From Dactylorhiza incarnata (taxonomy: Eukaryota; Streptophyta; Magnoliopsida; Asparagales; Orchidaceae), in NCBI GenBank assembly GCA_033032865.1, contig JAWHQI010000040.1, positions 8,477,001 through 8,541,000 of the forward strand: a stretch of DNA of 64,000 bases, read 5' to 3'. The position numbers and the translations under genes are program-made. The notes under the pieces are model-generated. The model saw nothing but the letters and a program-made list of their open reading frames with translations, made no database searches and was not told the DNA's origin. Every line of letters starts with the position of its first letter. Positions within the stretch are counted from its first letter, which is position 1. Shown here piece after piece: positions 45,986 through 55,599 of the stretch.

Positions 45986-46673
45986 GTGGGGGAAGTCGGC
46001 CCCAAGGACCAGCTAGCAAAGTTAGTCATATTAAGGCACTCGGATCGCAAAATTCTCTCAAGGCCTAGGCGAGGCGAGCCCTGGGGCTCGTTCGCATAAC
46101 AACAAAAGCCCACGGCGGATGAAAAACACCTAAGTCCGAGGATAAAAGCAGGGCAATGGAGTATGGTGTTCGCAAAGCATGCCGAGTCGGAACCTAGCTC
46201 GCAAAAAAAATACTTAGAAAATTTTGGTGGCATGCGCAAAATCCTCAAATCGGAGGGGTCCATTGACAGGTGGGGTCAGCATGTAGCGATGGAAGCTCGC
46301 GAAGCGAGCCAAACTTCTCCCAGGTGTGGGGGTAGAACATGTTTACTGAGCGAGGCTTCTAAGCTAAAGAAGCTAAGTGAACGTTGTATTGACAATGTGC
46401 GAGTGCGAGCCTGACTAAACGCAGAAATGCGAAAACAAAGGCGCGGAGATTCAAGCATATTAGCGTAAGTGTGGCAAAATACACCCGCGTGAGCATGAAT
46501 AAAGGTGTGAGTGCGAGTAATGAAATAAAAGGGAAATGACATTCAAAAGATATGCAAAATATTTCTATATCATTGATCAAAAGGTTTTACAGTCAATGAC
46601 GAACTCGCCGACCAAAGCAGAATTTTACACTTGGAAAAAATTAAGGGGTCAAAGCTGCCTATTGAAAAATCCT
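45986..46673. other. Spacer between tandem array and antisense gene 1
   Basis: No supported ORF. Rich in gcgagc and gcgaagcgagc words like the rest of element D. It should contain the 3' untranslated region of antisense gene 1, but I see no clear polyadenylation signal. Confidence 0.4.
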
Positions 46674-48600
46674 TCACTCGCTCTCGCGATCTCCCGCCTC
46701 TGTGACCGGCACGAACAGGTCGGGGACGACGTCTTCCGCAGTGAGCTCAATAGCGTTAGGAACGATCATGTCCGCCCCTTTAAGGGTGTCGAAGACAATT
46801 TCAGCGATCCCCATCGAGTTTTTGCGGGCGGCCTCCTTTTCATCTCGCGAATGGCCGTGAGCCCTAGCTTGCGAAGGAGGTGGGGGGAGCACCGCCATGG
46901 TTCGATCGCGAACCTGAGCCTTGAGGAAGGAATTCTCCATCTCCTGGTCAGTGATCCTCGCGGTAAGTTTGCTCGCGGAATCGGCATCCTGCAGAAAGGA
47001 AGCTAGAAAGAGGCAAAGGGTAGCGAGACAGGGAAAAACTCTTTGCAGGCATTACTTACCAGGTCGCCTTGAAGGCTGGCGAGGAGTCCCTCAGTCAGGG
47101 CCTCCTTTCACTTATGCTCTGCAACCTCGTCCGCGGACTTCCGGAGCTCGCCGTTGAGCTCTTTGATTTCCCTATCCGCAGTGAAGTACCGGCGGCCCAC
47201 CATGTGGGTAAGCTCCGTCGCCTGGAACTGGGCTCGCATGGCCTCATATACGGGCCCCTTTTGCGTGAAGGCCCTGAAGAGGGAGGCGTCCTCGCGGCCG
47301 TAGAGTCCGAAGGCGAGGGCTAACGCTTCGCCCCCAATTTTGTCACTCTCCACCCATGAGGGGAGGAGGGAGGAGCAGATGATCTTATTCTGCTCAGGGT
47401 CCCACGTGAGCATCGGCTCGCCAACTACGTCCGCGAGCTTTGCGCCGAGCCAAAATTTCTTGTGGCTCGTCGGCCTGGGCTTATTAGTGGAACCACCCGG
47501 CTCGCCACTCTCGTCAGCCGGCTCCTGGCTCGCCGAAGTAGAGGGGAGGATATCTGGATCGGACAGATCCATGACATCCTTCCCCTTAGGTGCGGGGGGA
47601 GCTTTCTTGGTCTTCTTTGCCAATCCTTGCGAGGCGGGCCGGGTTGGTGGAGGTGGGCGTTTCTTTCCGGACGAAGAGCTCGGGTGATCGCGGCACACCT
47701 CGGTGGCCACGCTCTCAAGCGAGCCAGTAGCAAGGGAGGATGGGATCGCGTGCGGGTGGTTACGCGGAAGATCGCGTTCTCCTGGAAAGAAGTCAGAAAG
47801 GTTAGCAAAAACACGAGAGAAAAGTGGAGGGAATGTTTGCGAGGGCGGGTCATACCTTCGCACTGGAGAACGGATGTCAGCGAGTCCACCCTCTGTCGGA
47901 GGAAGAATTCTTCGAAGTTCTTCCCCTGCAGGTACTGGTATAGTCTGGCGTCGTCGCCCCCTAGCGAGGCGGGAGGGCAGTAGGTGGCATCATCCCGCTG
48001 AAGGGGAGAGTAGGAGATGTTGCCGAAGGGGCCCTTCACTGGGACATATTTCTGCATCCAGTAGTGGGACTTATTCACTGTCTCACAGATGGTGATGTGC
48101 TGACTCACGAAGTGAGCCGTCCCGTCTTTGTATGCACAGAAAGAAAATACCTTTCGGAAGGCGAGCAAACTAAACTCAATCCTCTCCGCCAGAAGTTAGC
48201 TGGCGAACGCGACCACCACGACGATCGCATTCGGAGTCAGCTAGCTCGACAGAACTCCAAAGTATTTGAGTACCTAGAAGAGTCGGCAAAGGTTAGAACA
48301 CTCTTCGCGAAGCGAGCCAAGAATATTAAGTCCAAAGAATAATCATACCTGGCGCACTTCAGGCCAGAGGGGGAGTCGCAGCCTATTCTCAAAGTGAGCA
48401 ATGGGGATTGCGAGCTCGTCGGGGTGCGGGTCGCTGATGGTGTCTCGATCAGTAGGGCGGCAAGCCGCAAATCCAAGAGGGATATACTGATCGACGGGGG
48501 CGAGAAACTCCTCCGGAGTGAGGTTGGCGCAGAATAAAGGGCCCTCGAGGAAGGCTCCGACACACTTGGCCCGCCCCTCCGCCTCCACGTCTGCGACCAT
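46674..48600 (-). pseudogene. Antisense gene 1 of D: four-exon gene, Transposase_28-like protein, three in-frame stops
   Basis: On the minus strand: exon 1 48600-48349, exon 2 48273-47856, exon 3 47781-47060, exon 4 46988-46674. All three introns (75, 74, 71 bp) have GT-AG ends, with donors CAG/GTATGA, AAG/GTATGA and CTG/GTAAGT. Phases match throughout, giving 1,707 coding bases (568 codons plus stop). Exon 1 begins MVADVEAEGRAKCVG; PHPDELAIPIAHFENRLRL and, across intron 1, RQ-VLKYFGV resemble the plant 'putative gypsy type transposon' family (Transposase_28). Exon 3 is Pro/Ser/Lys-rich then helical; exon 4 looks coiled-coil. In-frame stops TAG 48243-48241, TAA 48198-48196 and TGA 47110-47108 make this copy non-functional. 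Its role in the element is unknown; the family call is from memory of the motif. Confidence 0.82.
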
Positions 48601-48720
48601 GATGTTAGAAGGTTGCGAATCGTGAAAGTAGTGAGCACAAGCTAGGATATGCGAGAGGGTCAGAAGAAGAGAGCAAAGGGAGAGCAGTAAATGCAGTGGT
48701 TGAGAAATAAAAGCAGAGTC

Positions 48721-48728
48721 TATTTATA
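48721..48728 (-). promoter_or_regulatory. TATA box of antisense gene 1
   Basis: The minus strand reads TATAAATA 121 bases upstream of the ATG at 48600. It is a separate promoter inside the element, not in an LTR. Confidence 0.6.
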
Positions 48729-49147
48729 GAAACAAAAATGGAGGGAAGAATACGAAGAGCCCGGGGCTGCGGATAGCGGATCTGTGCTGTATTTTTCAAA
48801 CCTCCCGGAGCCTTATCCGCACCTGGCGAGTTGGCGCTCCACAAAAGTAAGTCCCTCCAGCTAGCCCGGGGGGAGCAAGGCCTGTACAAAGAAGAAGAGA
48901 GAGAGCGAGACGCGAGAGCAAGCTGTGACAGCGAGTCGCGAGAGTAAGGCAACCAAATATAGCAATTAAGAGAGAAGTTTGCAAAGAGCGAACGAGGCGG
49001 ACATAGCGATAGACGTATTAAAAACAGAAATGGTGGGCTCGCAAGCGAGTCAAGAAAGTCTTAATATTACAAATCATCAAATTGTTTAATCCCCCCATAA
49101 AGAGGAGGGGAAGAAGAAGCCAACATTGGATTAACAAGGGGAGCTCT
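48729..49147. other. Spacer between antisense genes 2 and 1
   Basis: No supported ORF. It would hold the end of gene 2 and the upstream promoter region of gene 1. Confidence 0.4.
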
Positions 49148-50364
49148 TCAATAACAGAGCCACTTCCAGCGTCCGTGACCCCGCACACCCGAGCGCAGAG
49201 GGACTCGCGGGTAGTGGTACTCGCGAACCAACTGGGCCTCGCAAATTAGCATCCCAGCGCAATCCTCAATCCGCACGATGTGCACCTCGGGGGAGGTCAC
49301 CTCGCTGCTGTCGACCGGCCACACCTTGGCAAGGAGGCGCGCATTCGTGCCCTCCATCGCAGCAAATCTCTCTTCATATGCGAGCCGATCCAACCGATTT
49401 TGTTCGTATAGCTCCTACGATGGAAGTATGCTTTTGGAATATCTCAGTGACCCGCCTCTTCATTTGCTCTGGGTCACCGGGGTCCTCTAGAAAATCCACG
49501 ACTTAACCTGGCGAGGGGGGTGGCGACATCCCCACCTCTCCATGCTCCGACTCAGTGAGCGGGGTCGAAGGATCACCTGCGAGATAGAAATCAGCGAAGC
49601 GGAGGTGTAAGTGGCACTCGATAGAGATAGCTTAACCTGGTGGGGGGAATTTGGGTATGGGGCCGCTGTCCAGAGGTACCCGGCCAGCCCTGGAATGCTT
49701 CGACGAAGGCAGGGGTAACGACCTTTCCCAGACCGGGGCGGAACGTGGCTTCGGCAGCGAGTCTGGGCTCGACAAGCAATGTTCCTCCGGGGCTCCTTTG
49801 TCCCAGAATGCCAAATCTGGGGGTGATGATGGTCTGATTCGATGGAGCCAGCTGGTCCGCGGGAGGAGGAATCCGCTCCTCTAAGTTGGCGAGAAGAGGC
49901 ACTGCATAAGGGATCAAGGAAACTTAGCAAGTAAGAAAATATGTTATAAAGGAGGGCGAGAACAACTCACCTGACTGGGAGGGCGGGGCCCGTATATTAG
50001 AGGTCCCTGTGACCCAGGATGTGGGGTCAACCCTCCCAGGGGTGGAGGTGTGAATCTCCGTGGTTGTTTTCTCTAATGCGTTCTCTCCTGGGGGAGTGTT
50101 CTGCGAGCGAAGAAGCAATGTCAGATGAGAAAGACGTTAAAGTAGCGAGTTTGGTATTAATACCTGCAAGGCGAGTTCGTCATGGGAGGATGGAGATGGA
50201 GGAAAAAACCCATCTTTGCTGGACGAGCGCCGGACAGTCTTTGCCATTTTCGTTTGAGGCAAAGCACGCTGCGGTGAAGCCCAGGAAGCGAGCGTGGATG
50301 ACTTGGCCTTCTGAGCCGCCTTTGAGACCCTAAGGCGGGCCAGCATCTCTTCCTTTTTGGACAT
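49148..50364 (-). pseudogene. Antisense gene 2 of D: multi-exon gene of unknown function (decayed)
   Basis: Proposed exons on the minus strand: 50364-50164, 50100-49971, 49901-49637, 49576-49508, 49486-49148. Exon 1 begins MSKKEEMLARLRVSKAAQKA. Introns 1-3 (63, 69, 60 bp) have GT-AG ends and their phases match through exon 3. Exon 3 to 4 is off by one base, attributable to a six-C run near 49644 where five would restore phase. The fourth 'intron' is only 21 bp (GTTAAG...TTCTAG), too short to splice, so it probably suffered a deletion. A one-base shift near 49408 separates the last coding segment (YEQNRLDRLAYEERFAAMEG), which is helical. No domain is recognised; Pro-rich centre and helical C-terminus. 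Confidence 0.6.
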
Positions 50365-50440
50365 CGCACTGAGTCTCACGGCGAGGGGGAAAAGCTTCAC
50401 AAGAGTTCGAAAAAGTTTGGACACCAGCTAGGAGGAATGG

Positions 50441-50448
50441 TATTTATA
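50441..50448 (-). promoter_or_regulatory. TATA box of antisense gene 2
   Basis: The minus strand reads TATAAATA 77 bases upstream of the ATG at 50364, the same octamer as in gene 1 and in the D LTR. Confidence 0.6.
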
Positions 50449-50562
50449 GCTACAGGTCAGGGCCCCACTAAAGATTTGCGCCATGTCATCCAGAGGATGG
50501 CGAATACTAGGGGTTTGCTGTTTCTTTGCGAGCCTAGGTAGCCTCGCAAAGAGCGGAGATTA

Positions 50563-52306
50563 TGTACACAGAACATGGGAAGTTGGGCGAGCCGGAGTCT
50601 CAAGGGTATTTGAGGGGCAACCAGAGTCTCAAGGGAGAGCCAGAGTCTCAAGGGTCGCTCGTGGGAAGTCGGGCGAGCTGGACACTCGCCGAACGCTTGC
50701 AAGAAGGCAGGCGAGTCGGGCACTCGCCGATTGCTCGCAGGAAGGTGGGCGAGCCGGGCACTCGCCGACCGCTAGTAGGAAGGTGAGCGAGCCCGATCCT
50801 TGCGGTCCGCTTATAGTGGTCTTCTGGTCTAGCTGGATTCTAAGTTTCTATGTTCGACGAACTCTGTTCTGACTTCAACGAAATCCATTCAAAGTTCGAC
50901 GAAAGTCGTTCTGCATTCAACGAACTCTGCTCAGAGTTCGACAAAATTCGTTGTGCGTTCGACAAACTCAGCTCAGTGTTTGACGAAATTCATTCTGAGT
51001 TCGACGAATGACACCTTTGAATCTGTCTCAGCGGTTGGGCAGATAGGGTCAGCCGTCTCAGCGGTTACTTCTGTCCCGTCTCGGCGGACCCGCCGGGACA
51101 GAGTTGTCTCAGCGGTTTTCCTCCATCTGCAGCTCAGCTTGGCGTTCGATGAAATTCGTTCTGCGTTCGACAAAGTCAACAGGCGAGGCACGTTTCGAAT
51201 TGAGGAGCCAACAGGTGGAAGAGGTAACAAGGAAGGAGAGACAGTCTCAAATATCGCGCACGAGAAGTCGGGCTAGTCAGACACTCGCCACCGCTCGCAA
51301 GAAGGTGGGCGAGCTAGGCACTCGCCGATCGCTCACAAGGAAGGTGGGAGAGCCAGATCCTCGTGGCCTTCTTACTGTGGTCTTCTGGGCAAGCCAGATT
51401 CTTTCCAACATTCGGAATTCGACGAACTCCAATATGCGTTCGACGAAATCCATTCTGCGTTCGACAAACGCCAAGTTTCAGTTTGAGATCGACGAACTCA
51501 GCTCAGCGTTCAACAAAATTCATTCTACGTTCGACGAACGTCATGTTGTGAGTTTGACGAACGCCACGTTCTGCGTTCGACGAACTCAGCTCAAATAAAT
51601 CACGCTTCAGTTCGACAAAATTATTTCTCAGCTCGAAGAGCTCAATCTTCCATCCAATTCAGCAGACTCTCACAGGGCCGAGGGGAGCTCACAGGAAGGC
51701 ATGCGAGACCCGGCCTCGGTGGATGTCGCCAAAAGGGATGCGAGCGGAGCCTTCGCAGGGCACTCACCTAAGAGGGTTTCACGAGCCATACTCGCGAGGA
51801 GACTTGCAGGAGTTCTCGCGAGTAGCTTTCACGCAGGCCACTTGCCCATAGGCTAAGTAGGCGAAATTACCCCTCTGCCTTCGGTGGTCTACCGTTAGCC
51901 TCTCCAAACAGCGGAGTTTGGCTGTTAGCAGGCCAAATTTGGGTGCATTTAGTAAAACCAAAAGGCAGGATTCTGCTATTAACAGACCACGAACAAAAAA
52001 CTATAAATAGACCTTGAAGGAACCTTGGGAGAGGATTCCAATCTCAGTTCTCTGAGCTCTTTCCTCCCTTGGATACTTTGGTTTAGCTCTCTAGCTCTCC
52101 ACAGTGCCCGAGTCTCAGCTTTGGCTTGGGAGGGGAAGCGCTCAACGATCTTCCAGGTTTGTGGTGGGACCTCCTCACTGTGATTAAGGTCTTAGTCTAT
52201 TTCCGAGTCTCCAGTCTGCTTCTTCTGAGGGACTAGTAAGGGCAAGCTGCCCCTCAACTTATTGAGGGCCCGAGCTTCACAAGAGACCGAGAAATCAGTT
52301 TCAACA
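50563..52306 (+). repeat. 3' LTR of D
   Basis: 1,744 bp, TGTACACAG to TTTCAACA. Modules as in the 5' LTR: minisatellite 50650-50790, TTCGACGAA array 50855-51008, GTCTCAGCGG module 51011-51119, minisatellite 51255-51350, TTCGACGAA array 51418-51640, TATA box 52002-52009. The purine-rich gcaaagagcggagatta before it is a plausible polypurine tract. Confidence 0.9.
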
Positions 52307-52311
52307 TCATG

Positions 52312-53257
52312 TGTTTTGATTATTTCACTTGTATACATTTATCAAAACCCTTTATGCACACATCATTGTTTTTCATAAAGCTTCCACTTATGAGAATTGG
52401 ATCCTAATGCAAAATTGCATAATTCTCTAAAAACTTAAGTAAAAGCACTAGATTGCAATGCATGATTTCTACAATGTTTTCTTTACTTGAAATACAAATT
52501 AGTTACATTGTAGTCCTTATCTTTTTGACTATGTTCAATCATGCTTGCCTATTAGTTATGAAAATTTTCAAGGTTAAAGCTCAAATGTGAAGAGACTAGC
52601 AATATTGTTGGAATGGTTAAACAATAACCAAAATGCCACTATTGGTTATTTTGTTCTATCTTTCCACGTTACTAATTTGACTATGTTGTTTTTACCATGC
52701 TATAAGATGCTTACTTCTAAAGTTCTTTTTCTTCACTTGTGCTTGTCAAACTATATTGCATTTCTTTCATCAAGTAGCATCTTTTTTCAAATTACTTTGA
52801 AAAGCAAGTGGTAGAATTCCTTTTCGTAAAAACATGGAATGTTGTTCTTTCACAATTATCATATCCTTTTTCCATTGTGCTACTCTCTCCCATAGCTCGA
52901 TTAGGAAATACCTTATGCCTAAACAAAACTCTTTATCTTCTCTTAGTTATGTCCCAACTTCTGTCTTCTCTCTTCTAGTTTTGTTTCACTCCACCCACTT
53001 TTGCAAATAACAAAAGGGGGAGAATAAAATGATAAATCATAATGATTAAAGGAGTAGGATTTACTAGATTAAGGGGGAGCATACATCTAGTCTATGGGTG
53101 CATACACTAAGGGGGAGCACTTAAGAAGGGGGAGCACAATTTAAACAATCAATAATTCTTATTAATATCTCTATATTACTTAGTGTCATATATCCTTTGA
53201 AAAACACATCTCTCTTATATATGAATCTGATTTATCTCTATTGGATTTATTATTAAT
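52312..53257 (+). other. Non-coding 3' interior of C
   Basis: AT-rich without domain-bearing ORFs. Repeated aagggggagcac/agggggagaat tracts (53015-53135) are typical of the region before the 3' LTR in SIRE-like copia elements. Confidence 0.55.
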
Positions 53258-53270
53258 AAAATGGGGAGAT
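53258..53270 (+). promoter_or_regulatory. Polypurine tract of C
   Basis: The sequence aaaatggggagat lies directly before the LTR start TGTTGGAAC. Confidence 0.7.
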
Positions 53271-54385
53271 TGTTGGAACATGGCTTTTAGCATCCCTTTG
53301 ATTTCAGAATAACAAATCCTGCTTGTATTTGATCATGGTTGCCATTGTGTTTTTAGCATGCAGGCTTGAACATATATGACACAAGGATGCTACATTATTG
53401 CTCTGGACCTGCCCACAAGCTGAAAAGTGGAATGATGTCTAACGCCAGGCATTAGAACTTAACGCCGACATTGACTCCTGTTCCCACCAAGAAAAATGTA
53501 GCAAGGAGGGAAGCTGTCATGATTGAAGGAGCACTTTAGGAATAATCTGACCTAACGCCATCGTTAGCCTCAACTCCAGCGTTAGGGTTGCCTAAAATGA
53601 ATGTTTCCTAAAGTGCAGTATCTCCTTCCTATTTTGAATATTTGAGCCATCAAAACATTTCTATAGTGGGTCAACCCCAGGCAATAGCCTTAACGCTCGT
53701 GTTAGCTTCGAGTCTTATAAATAGGTGGATTTCATCTTCTTCAACTACTGATCTTATAGAGCTCTATTCCAGCACTTCAAAATTATTATTGAGGGGCGTA
53801 TTTCCAGACCACAAAGGATCTCCCACTCAATTTTAAAAGGAGGAATCACAGGAGGCTTAGATCAACACGCTAACTCAACGTGAAGAACGCACACTTGGAC
53901 TTCAACGATCTTCAGCGATTCTTTATCGTCTCCTTTAGATTACCTCATAGGGAGATTTTATATTTGTCTTTTGTATTTATCTTTGTAATCGGATCATGAA
54001 TTCGCCTCGTGTTGGCGACTAGGTCTGGGGAGTAGATCTAGGGGGTGCTCGAGGCCGTTCTGGTGATAGAAGGGCTAGAGCGTCTTGAGGCCGTATCTGG
54101 GGAGAGATCGGCTAAAGCCAACCAGTTCTTAGTGAGAAGAGTCGGTAAAGAAAACAAAATGAGTATTTCATATTTTGCCTTGGATTTCTAGCGTCATAGA
54201 AATCAGATTTTGTAACCGAATTTTATTAATGATAATCATGTTTTTTTTATTCAATAAAATTGATTTACTACTCTTTGTTTTTTATTCACTCTTAAACAAA
54301 TAAAATAACAAAAGTTTTCTATAAAAATTTAATGTTTTCTAAAACCCTTATTCACCCCCCTCTAAGGGAGCCTCAAGATCCAATG
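53271..54385 (+). repeat. 3' LTR of C
   Basis: 1,115 bp and uninterrupted. TATA box at 53716-53723. It ends ...gatccaatg where the 5' copy has gatccaaca, so the terminal CA has decayed. AACGCC/GCGTT palindromes are present but more diverged than in the 5' LTR. Confidence 0.85.
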
Positions 54386-55599
54386 CCAGGGATCGATTTC
54401 ATATGCTCTCCACCTTCTAAAGCTAATGGTGAAGTCTATTTGTGCTGAGGTTGGCTTAATTCATGACAACCATTAAGGTGATTTCAGCCAAGCATTGGAG
54501 GCTCCTCCTTGTTGCCATTTGTCACCTCTCCAGTTCCAAAATGACAAGGAATTAACAGAGAGACACAATTAGGGGCTTGGGAAGAGCACATGAGGGACAT
54601 GTGGCTTCCAATCCATGATTTCCTCCTTTATCCTCTCTTGAATTTTGGGGAAAGTCCAAATTGCCCCCAAGCATGTCTCCCCCTTTCAAATTCAGATGGC
54701 AAGGGCTATCACTTGGTCATTGTGCTACAGAATGGGACTTAGTTCAAGGCCTTAGCCCATTGAAATAGGCTTGGGCTCTCATTTCCCCTCTTTGGGCTTA
54801 GGTTTGACAATTGTTGACTTTGGGGTTGACTTGGTCAAATTGATGAGTGGGCTGGTTCCACTTTATGTTCATGAGTCTTATGACATCACCCAATGCTCAT
54901 TCGGCCATGGTGGGGCCCCAATTGGGACAATTTAGCCAATATTTATGATTTTGACCGAAATTGGGGAAGCTTGACTTGGTCAAATTGGGCTAATTGATGA
55001 CCACTTGATAGGACTTTTGGGTCAATTGAATCTCCTTAAGGGTTTTCCATGTACTGGTGGGGTCAATTTGGCCCTATGAAGTCTAATTGAGAAATTTTGG
55101 GTTGAATTGGGCAATGTTGACTGACTTTGGTCAATTTGGCCAATTGGTGACCACTTTGTGGGGTTTTTGGGACAATTGAACCTCCTTTAGGGTTTTCCAT
55201 GTAGAGGTGGGCTCAATTTGTCCATATGAAGTCTAATTGAGCCAATTTGGGTTAAATTGGGCAATGTTGACCTAAGTTTGACCTTGGTCAATTTGGCCAA
55301 TTTGGTGACCACTTGGTGGGGCTTTTGGGTCACTTGGGTCTCCCTTAGGGTTAGGCACCTATTGATAAGCTCAATTTGAGTTGGTGAGCCAAATTTGAAG
55401 TAAATTGGCCTAGGTTGACTTGTGCACTTTTGGGGTGCTTATAGTAATTTTCCTAAGTTCAAGGTAACCTAGGGTCATACTATGACATCTACTCATAACT
55501 CAAGTCCTAACCCTAACCCAAAGGGGTTATAGAAGGAATAGGGATGTTACACCTTAGCTACCTTTCTCTTGGATGGAGAGGTGAGGCTTTGGCGGAATG
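54386..55599. repeat. Older flank with ~150-bp tandem repeats
   Basis: About three units at roughly 54967-55440. Word tgaccact recurs at 54998, 55148 and 55306, steps of 150 and 158 bp. Units contain ttggtcaatttggcc, gggttttccatgta and tatgaagtctaattgag. A gatgttaca end near 55549 resembles a gypsy LTR end, so the stretch may be a remnant of the element into which C and F inserted. No ORF. Confidence 0.6.

Larger units (their letters stand above)
26961..52306 (+). mobile_element. Element D: Tat-lineage Ty3/gypsy retrotransposon with antisense genes
   Basis: Flanked by TSD tcatg (26956-26960 and 52307-52311). LTRs are 1,724 and 1,744 bp. The interior order is gag, protease, RT, RNase H, a second (archaeal-type) RNase H, integrase, a 95-bp tandem array, then two antisense genes before the 3' LTR. 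The second RNase H, the long 3' region and extra antisense ORFs are known features of the Tat/Ogre/Retand group. RT is split at 32047 by element E. Without E, D is about 14.9 kb. Pol and gag are decayed. Confidence 0.93.
5201..54385 (+). mobile_element. Element C: non-autonomous Ty1/copia-type element, host of four insertions
   Basis: LTRs begin TGTTGGAA and the 5' copy ends TCCAACA, a 7-bp terminal inverted repeat. The 5' LTR (5201-19711) is split by A and B. The interior (19712-53270) is split by S1 and D. Without these insertions and their TSD copies C is about 8.4 kb. It has a primer binding site, a gag remnant and a polypurine tract, but no protease, integrase or RT in the ~6.1 kb of native interior, so it depended on another element. 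Its own TSD is not clean (ctaag upstream, ccagg downstream). The LTRs differ by roughly 10% over their first 200 bp by eye, making C older than its insertions. Confidence 0.8.

Noticed and set aside
47340..48342. Plus-strand ORFs overlapping antisense gene 1
   Set aside because: They are shadows of the minus-strand exons; only the minus strand has consistent splice phases and family-like motifs.
5201..54385. Clean target-site duplication for element C
   Set aside because: The flanks ctaag and ccagg match at only three of five bases and the 3' LTR end is itself mutated, so I do not claim a TSD.
55520..55535. Telomere-like ctaaccctaaccc
   Set aside because: Fewer than two and a half plant-type units, no array, inside old repeat sequence.
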